DNA from: Spongiibacter pelagi
GTDB taxonomy: Bacteria > Pseudomonadota > Gammaproteobacteria > Pseudomonadales > Spongiibacteraceae
Direction of reading: 5' to 3'
NCBI RefSeq assembly: GCF_014705705.1
Contig: NZ_JACXLD010000003.1
Coordinates: 62,001 to 126,000 of the forward strand
Length of the DNA stretch: 64,000 nucleotides
The notes beneath the pieces were generated by a model. That model did no database searches. It saw nothing but the letters and a program-made list of their open reading frames with translations, and was not told where the DNA came from. Below, piece after piece: positions 1 to 8,864 of the stretch. Made by a program: the position numbers and the translations under genes. Numbering within the stretch: the first letter of the stretch is position 1; every line of letters begins with the position of its first letter.

Positions 1-910
1 CGCCGCAGAGCAAACCCAATAGGGTGGACTTGCCGGCGCCGTTGGGCCCGCTGATGCAGCAATGTTGATGTGGCAGTAGTTGCCAGTTGATATTGCTGAG
101 CACCTGTTTGCCACGGAAATTGACGCTGACGTCGTTGAGCTCAATTAAGGCTTGGTCTGCTGGCCAATTGTCGCCGCGCTTAATGGGCAGCGGTTTGCTG
201 AAGTGCGGGCGTTGCTGCTGGGACTGCTTTGCCTCGGCGCTGCTGCAATGGCGAATGATTTTTCCGGCGTCCATGATTTGTACATCGTCGAGAGCGTCGG
301 GAATGTCGTCGGCGTCTTTAACCAAGAGCAAGAGTGGCAGGGGCGAGGCGACCAGTTCATCCATTAATTGCCGCATTTCCTGCTGGGCGTTTTTATCCAA
401 GCCTTCCAGTGGATTGTCGAGAATCAGCGCGGCGGGTTCACTCAGCAAGGCTCTGGCGAGCAGGGTTTTACGGCTTTCACCTGTAGAAATAAAACGAATG
501 CCTTGGTCGAGAATATGATCGATGCCCAGACGTTTACTCAACTCGGTAAAGCGAGTGTCTTCCGGTTTATCCTGCAGAATGGCTTGGTGCACCGTGGTAC
601 CCATATCAAAGGCATCGGCGCGGTTTTCACTGTCGTCAAAGCGGCGGTCGTGTTCCATTAATTGCCGATGCTGATCGAAAGACACCAAATAAATCTCATT
701 GGGCGATAAATGATTGGCGTAGTGAATTTCGCCCCGGTTGGGTCGCAGTTGATCGGTGATGAGTCCGGCGAGGGTGGTTTTGCCACAGCCATTGCCACCG
801 AGAATGGCAAGGTGTTGGCCGGCGGGCCACTCCCAGCTAAAGTCGTCGAGTACGGGATCAATTAGGTGGGCAAAGCGTAGCTGGTGCATACGCACTATGG
901 GTTCTTGCAT
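1..910 (-). CDS. modF: ModF-like tandem ABC ATPase, 3' part cut off by the window edge
   Basis: Reading leftward from the ATG at 910 gives 303 codons with no stop before the window edge. A first nucleotide-binding domain has a Walker A GGNGCGKT around residues 38-45 and a signature-like STGESRK. A second Walker A, GPNGAGKST, lies near residue 285, so the protein is two ATPase domains in one chain without a membrane part. The STGESRKTLL stretch resembles the STGETRKTLL of E. coli ModF/PhrA. ModF is linked to molybdate but its role is poorly defined. In the first domain the Walker B reads LILDNP, with Asn at about residue 166 where Glu is expected. The rest of domain 2 is outside the window. 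The family call is fairly secure; the function is not. Confidence 0.8.
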   Translation of the reverse strand, partial: MQEPIVRMHQLRFAHLIDPVLDDFSWEWPAGQHLAILGGNGCGKTTLAGLITDQLRPNRGEIHYANHLSPNEIYLVSFDQHRQLMEHDRRFDDSENRADAFDMGTTVHQAILQDKPEDTRFTELSKRLGIDHILDQGIRFISTGESRKTLLARALLSEPAALILDNPLEGLDKNAQQEMRQLMDELVASPLPLLLLVKDADDIPDALDDVQIMDAGKIIRHCSSAEAKQSQQQRPHFSKPLPIKRGDNWPADQALIELNDVSVNFRGKQVLSNINWQLLPHQHCCISGPNGAGKSTLLGLLCG

Positions 911-956
911 TGGGTTCTCTTTACTTCTTTTTTATAACGGCTTTTCTAAAGTCAGG

Positions 957-1829
957 CTAGCAGCGGGGACAGGCGCGGGGGCTGAGTTTGTAGTAATCGG
1001 CGATAAACTGCCAGGCTTGTTCGGCGGTATTTACCGTGCGTACCAGCTCGACATCTTCAGGCGAGATCACGCCTTCATCGCGCAAAAATTCGAGATTGAT
1101 CGCCTTTTGCCAAAAATCATGGCCGACCAGAATAATGGGCACTCTGCGTGACTTGCCGGTTTGGATCAAGGTCAGGGCTTCGTAAAGCTCATCCATGGTG
1201 CCAAAACCGCCGGGAAAAACCACTATGGCTTTGGCGCGCAACATAAAGTGCATTTTGCGAATACCAAAGTAATGGAAGCGGAAACAGAATTCCGGACTGA
1301 TATAAGGGTTTGGTTCCTGTTCGTGGGGCAGCACAATATTTAAGCCGATTGATTTCCCGCCCGCTTCTTTTGCGCCGCGATTGGCGCCTTCCATAATGCC
1401 GGGGCCGCCGCCGGTCATCACATAGAGCTGCTCTTCGCTGGGGCACTCCAGCGAGTGTTCGGTAATCAATCGCGCAAGCTCTTGTGATTCCTGATAATAC
1501 AGGCTGTTGCGGTGTGCGCGTTTGGCGGCGCGAACGCGGGCAGGGTCGCCACTAGCCTGCGCCTGCTCGATATCCTTTTGGGCGGCTTCCGGTGACGGGA
1601 AGCGGGCGCTGCCGAAAATAACAACGGTAGATTCAATGCCGTGCTCCTGCAGGGTGACTTCCGGTTTTTGCAGTTCTAATTGAAAGCGTAAGCCGCGCAA
1701 TTCATCGCGCAGTAAAAAGTCTTGGTCTGTGTAGGCCAGCTTATACGCGGCGGGACGATTGCTCTCGTCGCGTAGATCGTCTCTTGCTGAGGGGAAATTT
1801 GCCCCATGCAGGGGGTGTTGGTCGCTCAT
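957..1829 (-). CDS. LOG family protein (TIGR00730 type)
   Basis: A 290-residue protein with the two hallmark motifs of the LOG/lysine-decarboxylase-like fold: GGGPGIMEGAN at residues 140-150 and PGGFGTMDE at 206-214. These form the nucleotide-binding and catalytic site of cytokinin riboside 5'-monophosphate phosphoribohydrolases. In bacteria such proteins are thought to cleave nucleoside monophosphates to base and ribose 5-phosphate. It is longer than plant LOG proteins because of an N-terminal extension of about 65 residues and a charged insertion near residues 85-110. The gene ends about 45 bases before the start of the ModF-like gene and may be cotranscribed with it. The exact substrate cannot be read from sequence. 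Confidence 0.85.
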   Translation of the reverse strand: MSDQHPLHGANFPSARDDLRDESNRPAAYKLAYTDQDFLLRDELRGLRFQLELQKPEVTLQEHGIESTVVIFGSARFPSPEAAQKDIEQAQASGDPARVRAAKRAHRNSLYYQESQELARLITEHSLECPSEEQLYVMTGGGPGIMEGANRGAKEAGGKSIGLNIVLPHEQEPNPYISPEFCFRFHYFGIRKMHFMLRAKAIVVFPGGFGTMDELYEALTLIQTGKSRRVPIILVGHDFWQKAINLEFLRDEGVISPEDVELVRTVNTAEQAWQFIADYYKLSPRACPRC

Positions 1830-1912
1830 GGCTATTTCTCTAACCCATTTATTTTGTCAGTATAGTTTAGGCCCAAGTCGTGATGAATAGGTGAAAAAAC
1901 AGGAGTGTTTTA

Positions 1913-3493
1913 ATGGTTGAGCCGCTATTGGTGCTCATGGCATTTGCCATTGGTTTTATTTTCCGCCACTTGGGAATGCCGCCTCTGCTGGGTTATTTGC
2001 TCGCCGGTTTTGTGGCGGGCGTTGCCAAGCTGGGCGAATTTGAACAAATTCAACTTTACGCTGATCTCGGTGTGTTGTTGTTGCTGTTTACCATTGGCTT
2101 AAAGTTGAATTTCAAACAACTGGCCGCCGCTAAAGTGTGGGGTACTACGCTGGCGCATACGCTGATTGTGGTGCCGCTCACCGCATTGATGCTGCTCAGC
2201 TTGCCTCTGTTTTTAAGCTCTGTAGGCGCTATGGATTTTCAATCCGCGGCGATGCTGGGTTTTGCCCTTTCGTTTTCCTCCACCGTGTTCGCCGTCAAAA
2301 TTTTTGATGAGCGCGGTGAGGCCTCATCCCTGCATGCGCGTATCGCCATTGGTATTTTGGTTATGCAGGACTTGCTTGCGGTCTTGTATCTGGTCGGTAG
2401 TGCCGATTACTTGCCAAGCCCTTGGGCGCTCTGCTTGTTGGGACTGCCGCTATTACGTCCGCTATTACAGCGCTTGCTGGAAATGGCCGGGCACGGCGAG
2501 CTATTGCTGTTGTTCGGTTTTGGTTTGGCGATGGGCGCGGGTAGCTTGTTTGAGGCGCTGCATCTCAAGGCGGGACTCGGGGCACTTTGTATTGGCGCGT
2601 TGCTGGCCGGCGGCAATAAAAGTAATGAGTTGTATAAAAGTTTGGGACCCTTGAAAGACCTGTTGCTGACGGCCTTCTTCCTCAGTGTGGGTTATTACGG
2701 TTTGCCCTCGGGTGACATGATTGTGGTGGCCCTGTTACTCAGTGCTTTGGTGTTCCTGCGGCCATTAATTTACTTTCTGGTGCTGGTGGCGTTCCGCTTG
2801 CGAGTTCGTACCTCGCTGTTGGCGGGGGTGGGACTGTTTACCTACAGTGAATTTGGTTTGATTGTAGCCGCGCTAGCGGTGCAAGCCGGCAAGCTGGAAC
2901 CTGAGTGGCTTACAACGCTGGCGGTAGCAATGGCATTGTCGCTGTTTATTGCCGCGCCCTTTAATACACGAATCCACAGCTTGTACGCTCGCTTTGCCTC
3001 GCGCTTACAAAAATTAGAGAGTCAGCAGTTACACGCCGAGGAAAAACAGGTGGATCTCGGCGCGGCTGAAATTGTGGTGTTTGGTATGGGGCGTATTGGC
3101 AGCGGCGCTTATGAATTTCTGAATCAGCGCTATCCCGGTTTAGTGGTGGGCGTGGAGGAAGATGCCGACAAGGCGAATCGTCTATTACAGCAGGGCGTTA
3201 AGTGCTGTCAGGGTGATGTGTCTGACCGGGATTTTCTGGAGCGGGCCAAGCTGGGAGGTCGCCGACTGATTTTGGTTTGCTTAAGTAACCACAGTGAAAA
3301 TGTGCAGGTGGTGAAGTTTCTCAATAAAGTGGGCTTTAGTGGCAAGCTGGCTGCGATTTCGCGCTTTCCCGACCACGAGCTGGAGCTGCGTGAGCTGGGG
3401 TGTGTTTCCTTTAATCTCTATGCTGAGGCTGGTCACGGTTTTGCCGAACACGTGCTGGAAGAATTGGGCGAGTGTCAGACTAGCGTGAGATAA
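1913..3493 (+). CDS. CPA2 family cation/proton antiporter with C-terminal RCK/TrkA-N domain
   Basis: 526 residues. The first ~375 are strongly hydrophobic with about 12 membrane segments and CPA2-like stretches such as GMPPLLGYLLAG near the start and GFALSFSSTVFAVK. From about residue 385 a soluble Rossmann domain begins with VVFGMGRIGSG, a TrkA-N (RCK) NAD-binding motif. This layout is that of the KefB/KefC/YbaL group, which exchanges K+ or Na+ for protons at the inner membrane under nucleotide control. The ATG is preceded by AGGAG (1901-1905). The gene is divergent from the LOG gene and convergent with the desaturase. Ion specificity is not determined, and no KefF/KefG-type ancillary gene is adjacent. 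Confidence 0.88.
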   Translation: MVEPLLVLMAFAIGFIFRHLGMPPLLGYLLAGFVAGVAKLGEFEQIQLYADLGVLLLLFTIGLKLNFKQLAAAKVWGTTLAHTLIVVPLTALMLLSLPLFLSSVGAMDFQSAAMLGFALSFSSTVFAVKIFDERGEASSLHARIAIGILVMQDLLAVLYLVGSADYLPSPWALCLLGLPLLRPLLQRLLEMAGHGELLLLFGFGLAMGAGSLFEALHLKAGLGALCIGALLAGGNKSNELYKSLGPLKDLLLTAFFLSVGYYGLPSGDMIVVALLLSALVFLRPLIYFLVLVAFRLRVRTSLLAGVGLFTYSEFGLIVAALAVQAGKLEPEWLTTLAVAMALSLFIAAPFNTRIHSLYARFASRLQKLESQQLHAEEKQVDLGAAEIVVFGMGRIGSGAYEFLNQRYPGLVVGVEEDADKANRLLQQGVKCCQGDVSDRDFLERAKLGGRRLILVCLSNHSENVQVVKFLNKVGFSGKLAAISRFPDHELELRELGCVSFNLYAEAGHGFAEHVLEELGECQTSVR

Positions 3494-3506
3494 AAAAGAA
3501 GGGGAG

Positions 3507-3536
3507 CTGCGCTTAGCACTTGAGTGATAAGCGCAG
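3507..3536 (-). terminator. hairpin between convergent antiporter and desaturase genes
   Basis: CTGCGCTTA (3507-3515) pairs with TAAGCGCAG (3528-3536), with an inner CACT/AGTG extension. On the minus strand the hairpin is followed after a few bases by a T-rich run, which suits termination of the desaturase transcript. On the plus strand no T-run follows. Confidence 0.5.
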
Positions 3537-3544
3537 GAAAAGGT

Positions 3545-4762
3545 TTAAGCCATTTGCAGCGTCAGTTGCTTGAGGCGTTTCTGCTGTAACTTCAGTGCAT
3601 ATTCCAGTTCACGCAGCTGGAAGTGCAGTGAGGTTTCCTTCCAAGTTTTTTGGAATTGCTCTTTGTGTTCACAAAGGGTTTGCTGCAGGGCTTGAGTTTG
3701 AGCACTAATCGTATCTCGCTGAGACTCGAGCCATTGCTGGCGCACTTGATTCCAGTTGTGCAGGGTGTCGCAGAATAATTGGTATTCATGTTCCAAAAAT
3801 TCTTTTACTTGCGGTGCCATGCCGGTCTTGCCTTCGCTTAATTTCTGCTCGGCGCGTTTGAATTGCATATCCAACATCGCGCGGCGGATTTTAAAGTCGG
3901 GGACTTTTTTCAAATCCCAAGTCAGGCCAATCCACGAGGCGGTTTTGATCAGCCATTTAGTGGGATCGTATTGCCACCAGCGCACACCGTTGCGGTAGTC
4001 ATTTTGGAAAATATGGTGATAGTTGTGGTAACCCTCGCCATAGGTAAACAGCGCCAGAATATCGTTGTCGCGAGCCGAGTTTTCATCGGTGTAGGGGCGG
4101 CGGCCCCAGAAGTGAGCCAGCGAGTTGATAAAGAAGGTGCTGTGATGGCTGACAACTAGGCGCAAGAAACCGGCCAGTAATACGTTTTCCAACATATGGC
4201 CAGTAATCAGACCGAGAAATACGGCGGGCGCAAAATTCATAAATAGCACCAGCGCCAGATAATTGCGGTGTTGCCACATCACAATTTTGTCGCGTTGCAG
4301 ATCGCGGGCATTGGAGAAGTCTTCGGCAGATGCGGGGTAGTCGCGCAGCATCCAGCCGATGTGGGAGAACCACAGGCCGCGTTTTGCTGAGTAGGGATCT
4401 TGATCAATGTCATCAACATGGCGATGATGACGGCGGTGACCGGAGGCCCAGATCAAAATACTGTTTTGGGTGGCGGCAGCGCCAAACAAGGCGAAAAACA
4501 GTTTTAGGCTCCAATGGGCTTTGTAAGCATTGTGGGCCCACAGGCGGTGATAGCCGGCGGTGATCGACATGCCATTGGCGCCGAGAATTAGAACAAAGGC
4601 CAACCAGCCCTGCCAAGTAAAGCCGTGGGTCATGCCATACCAAGGCACGCCGATTAGGGCGATTAGCAGGGTGGAGCTGAACAGAATAGTTTGCAGCCAC
4701 AGCAAGGGTGGTTTTTGCGCGCTGGACAGGTCACCGCTGCAGTTGCGATCTTGTTCGGACAT
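3545..4762 (-). CDS. acyl-CoA/fatty-acid delta-9-type desaturase
   Basis: 405 residues from the ATG at 4762; an upstream in-frame ATG at 4984 exists, but 4762 has AGAGG just before it and the conserved region begins shortly after. The three histidine boxes of membrane di-iron desaturases are present: HRLWAH (72-77), HRRHHRHVDD (109-118) and HNYHH (246-250). Hydrophobic segments near 22-40, 50-70 and 165-205 fit the family topology. The C-terminal ~110 residues are charged and likely helical, as in several proteobacterial homologues. It would introduce a double bond into saturated acyl chains to adjust membrane fluidity. No adjacent electron donor or regulator is seen. Confidence 0.9.
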   Translation of the reverse strand: MSEQDRNCSGDLSSAQKPPLLWLQTILFSSTLLIALIGVPWYGMTHGFTWQGWLAFVLILGANGMSITAGYHRLWAHNAYKAHWSLKLFFALFGAAATQNSILIWASGHRRHHRHVDDIDQDPYSAKRGLWFSHIGWMLRDYPASAEDFSNARDLQRDKIVMWQHRNYLALVLFMNFAPAVFLGLITGHMLENVLLAGFLRLVVSHHSTFFINSLAHFWGRRPYTDENSARDNDILALFTYGEGYHNYHHIFQNDYRNGVRWWQYDPTKWLIKTASWIGLTWDLKKVPDFKIRRAMLDMQFKRAEQKLSEGKTGMAPQVKEFLEHEYQLFCDTLHNWNQVRQQWLESQRDTISAQTQALQQTLCEHKEQFQKTWKETSLHFQLRELEYALKLQQKRLKQLTLQMA

Positions 4763-4964
4763 TGGGGTTGAGCCTCTTGGAAAATAATTTGTTATCGGTT
4801 CGGCCCGCATTCTAACTAAGCTACAGGCTATTTCACAGTTACCAAACCATGACAAAATCGACACCTTGAGTTTGTGCGCCAGCCCTTGTGTTGGCAATAG
4901 GGGATAGCCCCGGTGAGTGAAGGCGGGGGCAGATGTGGCGCTAGAGGAGTAAAGGGAGCCTCTC

Positions 4965-5999
4965 ATGACAATAAAAATAGGCATACTCGGAGCCGGCAGT
5001 GTGGGCTGTTATTTGGCCGGTTCGCTATTAAATGGAGCGCGTAATGCCGGGCGGGAGAATGTCGCCGTCAGCCTGCTTGGGCGTGCTTATATGGGCGAGC
5101 AGCTCGCGGCTTATGGGCTCACAATCAGCGATTTTCGTGGTTTGAATCGGCATTTTTCTGGGGATCAGTTCGACTTTTCCGATGATGCCGAAATAATGGC
5201 CGACGCCGATTTTTTGCTGGTAACCGTCAAGTCCAGTGCCAGCGCTGATCTCGCGCAACAGATTCGTCCCTATCTTAAACCGGGGGCGCAAGTGATCAGT
5301 ATTCAAAATGGCGTGGGCAATGCGGAAGCCCTTGCTGCGGCCCTGCCGGGGGTCGATGTGCTGCCGGGCATGATTGCCTTTAATGTATTACAGCGGGGCG
5401 AAGGCCGGTTTCACGCGGGTACCGATGGCGCGGTGATGGTGCAGCGCAGTGCGGCCACCCAGAAGCTGGAAAAGTGCTTTTTGGGGAGCGGGCTGCGTTT
5501 TGAACTACAGGACGACATGCAGGCGGTGCTGTGGTCTAAATTACTACTCAATTTGAACAACAGTATTAACGCCTTGGCGGGGGTGCCCCTAAAAGAAGAG
5601 CTGTCTCAGCGTGGGTATCGGCAGTGTCTGTCGCTGTTGCAAACGGAAGCCCTGCGGGCCATTTCCGCCGCGGGTATTCCCTTAATTCAGCTCTCCGGTG
5701 TGCCCGCTAAAATGATGCCTCGATTGCTTAAAGTGCCGGATTTTCTCTTCAAATTACTGGCCCAAAAAATGTTAGCCATTGACCCGCTGGCGCGTTCTTC
5801 TATGTGGGAGGATTTGGAGCGAGGGCGAATCACCGAAGTGGATTGGCTTAATGGGGAAGTGGTTAAACTGGCGCAAAAGCAGGGGCTGGATGCGCTGGCA
5901 AATCGCAGAATAATTGCGTTGATTCGTGCCGCTGAACAGGGCGGGCGGCGAGATTTTTCCGGACCGGAGCTGTTGTCTTTATTAAAAGGGCGCGAATAA
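4965..5999 (+). CDS. panE: 2-dehydropantoate 2-reductase family protein (first copy)
   Basis: 344 residues starting MTIKIGILGAGSVGCYLAG, the GxGxxG NADPH-binding motif of the ApbA/PanE family at residues 9-14. The C-terminal half keeps the helical domain, with ..LWSKLLLNLNNSINAL.. and ..SSMWEDLERGRITEVDWLNGEVV.., typical for substrate contacts. The family reduces ketopantoate to pantoate for CoA synthesis. A second, shorter family member lies at 25254-26183, so one of the two may act on another 2-keto acid. An AAAGGGAG ribosome-binding site precedes the ATG. Divergent from the desaturase across about 200 bases. Confidence 0.85.
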   Translation: MTIKIGILGAGSVGCYLAGSLLNGARNAGRENVAVSLLGRAYMGEQLAAYGLTISDFRGLNRHFSGDQFDFSDDAEIMADADFLLVTVKSSASADLAQQIRPYLKPGAQVISIQNGVGNAEALAAALPGVDVLPGMIAFNVLQRGEGRFHAGTDGAVMVQRSAATQKLEKCFLGSGLRFELQDDMQAVLWSKLLLNLNNSINALAGVPLKEELSQRGYRQCLSLLQTEALRAISAAGIPLIQLSGVPAKMMPRLLKVPDFLFKLLAQKMLAIDPLARSSMWEDLERGRITEVDWLNGEVVKLAQKQGLDALANRRIIALIRAAEQGGRRDFSGPELLSLLKGRE

Positions 6000-6007
6000 T
6001 TCGCGCC
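5989..6007 (-). terminator. hairpin at the panE stop codon
   Basis: GGCGCGAA (5989-5996) and TTCGCGCC (6000-6007) form an 8-bp stem whose 3-base loop is the panE stop codon. On the minus strand it is followed by CTTTT, which fits a terminator for the DUF962/aldolase transcript arriving from the right. Confidence 0.5.
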
Positions 6008-6028
6008 AGTCGTTGAGCTATCTGATGC

Positions 6029-6403
6029 CTATTTTAGGCGTCCCAGCAAAATATCTTTTGCCATCACCCAATCGCCAATAAAGCTATAGAGCGGATGCTT
6101 GAAAGTGGCGGGTTTGTTGTTCTCAAAAAAGAAGTGGCCCACCCAAGCAAAGCCATACCCCAATACCGGCAGCAGCCAAAGCAGGGCCCATTGCTGAGTG
6201 GCGAGGCTGTAGGCGAGTGTTGCCAATACCAGCAAGCTGCCGATCAGATGGAGTCTGCGGCAGGTCAGGTTGGCGTGTTCGCCGAGATAAAAGGGGTAAA
6301 ACTCGGCAAAGCTGGAAAACACCTTGGGCGTGCTCTCGGTTTGCGTACCTTTTGTTTTAGCGCTTCCTGTTTGCGCGCTTGCCGAATGACTTGTGGTATT
6401 CAT
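6029..6403 (-). CDS. DUF962 (Mpo1-like) membrane protein
   Basis: 124 residues from the ATG at 6403, which has AGGAAT upstream; earlier in-frame starts lack family similarity. The conserved part starts at FYPFYLGEHANLTCRRLHLIG and ends FIGDWVMAKDILLGRLK, matching the DUF962/YGL010w family. Two hydrophobic stretches follow the H-x-x-x-x-R-R-x-H-like motif. The yeast member Mpo1 is an Fe-dependent 2-hydroxy fatty acid dioxygenase; whether this protein does the same is unknown. The N-terminal ~30 residues are Ser/Thr-rich and probably unstructured. It sits 22 bases downstream of the class II aldolase gene, likely the same transcript. Confidence 0.75.
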   Translation of the reverse strand: MNTTSHSASAQTGSAKTKGTQTESTPKVFSSFAEFYPFYLGEHANLTCRRLHLIGSLLVLATLAYSLATQQWALLWLLPVLGYGFAWVGHFFFENNKPATFKHPLYSFIGDWVMAKDILLGRLK

Positions 6404-6425
6404 GTTCGGTATTCCTATTCTTTTA

Positions 6426-7181
6426 TTACAGTTCGTAGCCGGGGTTTTGTCGATCCAGTTTACGCAGCAGCGCTGGCCAAGCAATGCCGCCGAACAGTCC
6501 TTTAGTCACAATTTGCGCCGCTTCGCGGGTGCCATCCACAATCTCCTGACTAATCGGGGTTAAGTCTCGACCACCTGCCAGCGCGCGAACCTGAATCATG
6601 CAGGCGGCTTCAAAAATATACATGGATAGGAAGGCATCGGCAGGATTTTGGCCCACGGTGAGCAGGCCGTGATTGCGCAGCATTAAAAAGGTATTGTCGC
6701 CGAGATTGTTGACCAGTCTCGGTTTTTCATCTTCGCGCAGGGCGATGCCTTCATAGTCGTGATAGCCCAGCGAGGCCAGCACCAAAGTCGATTGCTGTGA
6801 AAGCGGCAAAACGCCATCGGTTTGCGCAGAAACGGCAACCCCGTTAAGCGAGTGGGTGTGAAGCACACAGTGGGCATCTTCCCGGGCCGCATGAATTGCG
6901 CTGTGAATAGTGAAACCCGCCGGATTGACCGGGTAGGGACTATCCATCACCTTATTGCATTCTTGATCCACTTTGACTAACGACGAGGCGGTGATCTCAT
7001 CAAAAGTCATGCCGTAAGGGTTAATTAAAAAGTGGTGCTCTGGGCCTGGCAGGCGAGCGGAAATATGGGTGAAAACCAGATCATCCCAGCCAAATAAAGC
7101 GACCAGTCGGTAGCAGGCGGCCAAATCAACGCGGAGCTGCCATTCTTCTGCGGAAACTAAATCTTTAACCTGATTACTCAT
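6426..7181 (-). CDS. class II aldolase/adducin family protein
   Basis: 251 residues from the ATG at 7181 (MSNQVKDLVSAEEWQLRVDL). It carries the class II aldolase signature GWDDLVFTHISARLPG, the zinc-binding HTHS near the middle (CVLHTHSLNG) and a later LRNHGLLTVG. This is the adducin-like subgroup common in proteobacteria, annotated only as class II aldolase/adducin because the substrate is unknown. The ORF continues upstream in frame for 63 codons, but that part overlaps the divergent regulator's promoter and looks non-coding. Cotranscribed with the DUF962 gene. Confidence 0.85.
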   Translation of the reverse strand: MSNQVKDLVSAEEWQLRVDLAACYRLVALFGWDDLVFTHISARLPGPEHHFLINPYGMTFDEITASSLVKVDQECNKVMDSPYPVNPAGFTIHSAIHAAREDAHCVLHTHSLNGVAVSAQTDGVLPLSQQSTLVLASLGYHDYEGIALREDEKPRLVNNLGDNTFLMLRNHGLLTVGQNPADAFLSMYIFEAACMIQVRALAGGRDLTPISQEIVDGTREAAQIVTKGLFGGIAWPALLRKLDRQNPGYEL

Positions 7182-7281
7182 TATTATGACCTCGCTCTTG
7201 GGGTATCTTGGTGTTAAAGCAGTATAGTGGCTGGACAACAATAATGAGTCTGTCAAAAAGTTTACATTTGCAAGGAATGGC

Positions 7282-7968
7282 GTGAGCAATAAACGCGATA
7301 TTTTACTCGGTAGCCCACTTTTGGCCGGGTTGCCGGAAACCGCTATTGAGCCACTGTTGGAAGTTGCCAAGCTGAAAAAGCTGGTGGACGGCCAATTGCT
7401 TTATAGCCAAGGGGAAGCGGGTGAGGCCATGTACGGTGTACTCAGTGGCAGTATTCGCCTGTACAACCGCAGTGAACAGGGGCGGGAATTATTGGTGATG
7501 CAGGTTGAACGCGGAGACTGGATTGGTGAAGTCTCGCTGTTCGATGGTTTGCCGCGTAGCCACGATGCCTGTGCGCAGGGACCCTGTGAAGTGCTGGTGC
7601 TGGCCAAGGCCGATCTGGATGCCTTGCTGGAAAAAGAACCGGCGATGTATCGGCATTTTATTCCCATGTTGTGCCGCAAACTGCGTATGGCGCTGAGCTA
7701 TGTCGAAAATGTGGCGCTGTACTCCCTGCCGGAACGATTGGCGAGAAGACTCTTGGAGTTGACCGAGTTCTACGGCGAAGATGACGGCGAGCAGGGTTTG
7801 CGGATCACACTGCACTTACCGCAGGAAGACTTAGCCAAGATGCTGGCAGTAACGCGGCAGGCGGTGAGTCGGGAATTGAAACGGTTGGAAAGTGAAGGCT
7901 TGATCCGGCTGGCTTATGGCAAGCTTTGGGTGCTGGATCAAGCGGGGCTGCAAAAGTTAGCTAAGTGA
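7282..7968 (+). CDS. Crp/Fnr family transcriptional regulator
   Basis: 228 residues from a GTG at 7282 with AAGGA 6-10 bases upstream. Residues ~10-125 form a cyclic-nucleotide-binding-type beta roll (LLYSQGEAGEAMYGVLSGSIRLY, GDWIGEVSLFDG). Residues ~165-215 form a winged helix with LPQEDLAKMLAVTRQAVSREL. The N-terminus lacks the cysteine cluster of oxygen-sensing FNR, so it is not a canonical Fe-S sensor. The effector is unknown. It is divergent from the class II aldolase, which may be one of its targets, but no clear two-fold Crp/Fnr site is visible in the 100-base gap. Confidence 0.87.
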   Translation: MSNKRDILLGSPLLAGLPETAIEPLLEVAKLKKLVDGQLLYSQGEAGEAMYGVLSGSIRLYNRSEQGRELLVMQVERGDWIGEVSLFDGLPRSHDACAQGPCEVLVLAKADLDALLEKEPAMYRHFIPMLCRKLRMALSYVENVALYSLPERLARRLLELTEFYGEDDGEQGLRITLHLPQEDLAKMLAVTRQAVSRELKRLESEGLIRLAYGKLWVLDQAGLQKLAK

Positions 7969-8009
7969 AGCTGGCTAAAACCTGAGCTTTTGCTGCCCCG
8001 GTCATTCAA

Positions 8010-8732
8010 TTAAAAACTATAAACAACGGTTACCGACGTCTGGCGATCCATATGCTGGGTGCCGCTGGGAACAGTTTCGTTATAGTCGATGGTGTAGCTG
8101 ATTTTCAGGCCAAAACCGCCAACGATTTTGGTTTTCAGCGAGGTAACCGACTTGGTTACGGTGTTTTCGCTACCGGCATCAACTGCAACGCTTTGGGCAA
8201 ACTCGGCAGTTTCAGACAGTTTGTAATTGAAGTCAGTTGATAGACGCAGTACTGGCTCTTCAATCTTGCCATCACCGGCTGCGCTTGGAGTTTCAAACTC
8301 ACTAACCCGCACACCTGGGCCGATTTCAGCATCCCAAGTCGCTTTTTCTGTTTTTAGAATGCGGCGACCATAACCAAAGCTGACGGTGCCTTGATACACA
8401 TAACCGCTGAAACGGTCTTTATCGACAGAAAGATAACCAAAGGTGTAGTCGTTTTCGTCAATGTCATAAGCCAGACGATGCGAAGTGAAGTATTGCTCCG
8501 CTGAGCGCACGCCGGAGGCTTCGGTATTTTGGCCGCTGGCTTTGGCGTCGTAAGTCCACAGGCCATGCTCGCGCTTGGCGGCCATTTTGCCCAGGACACT
8601 GCTCTCTTCCGTGTTGCCTTCGGTTTGGTTGTAACCGAATTCCAAATCACCAGACCATTTGGCTCCGGCTTCTTCTGCCAGTACCGGCAGGCTGAATAGG
8701 GTGGCGAAAATAAAGGTACTAAAACGCTTCAT
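8010..8732 (-). CDS. DUF481 outer-membrane beta-barrel protein
   Basis: 240 residues. The N-terminus MKRFSTFIFATLFSLPVLAEE is a classic Sec signal peptide with cleavage after VLA. The mature part alternates hydrophobic and polar residues with many aromatics and ends in VVYSF, the C-terminal aromatic signature of outer-membrane barrels. WSGDLEFGYNQTEGNTEESSVLGKM and the following strands match DUF481 (YdiY, salt-induced outer membrane protein). Function is unknown in this family. It is monocistronic, read toward the convergent Crp/Fnr gene. Confidence 0.82.
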   Translation of the reverse strand: MKRFSTFIFATLFSLPVLAEEAGAKWSGDLEFGYNQTEGNTEESSVLGKMAAKREHGLWTYDAKASGQNTEASGVRSAEQYFTSHRLAYDIDENDYTFGYLSVDKDRFSGYVYQGTVSFGYGRRILKTEKATWDAEIGPGVRVSEFETPSAAGDGKIEEPVLRLSTDFNYKLSETAEFAQSVAVDAGSENTVTKSVTSLKTKIVGGFGLKISYTIDYNETVPSGTQHMDRQTSVTVVYSF

Positions 8733-8809
8733 GCGAACCTCAATAAGTAAAAAGTCATTGGATATACACCGGAGACGTCAAACTGGACTTTCCTGTCTCA
8801 GAAACAAAA

Positions 8810-8830
8810 CCGGCGCCACTGCGGCGCCGG
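8810..8830 (-). terminator. Rho-independent terminator of mscS
   Basis: CCGGCGCC (8810-8817) pairs with GGCGCCGG (8823-8830) around a 5-base loop. On the minus strand the stem is followed by GTTTTGTTTC, immediately downstream of mscS. Confidence 0.75.
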
Positions 8831-8864
8831 ATTGTATACCAAGTCTGCAAAAGATGATGGCTTA

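Noticed and set aside
7182-7281. Crp/Fnr binding site between the aldolase and the regulator
   Set aside because: No TTGAT-N4-ATCAA or TGTGA-N6-TCACA dyad could be seen.
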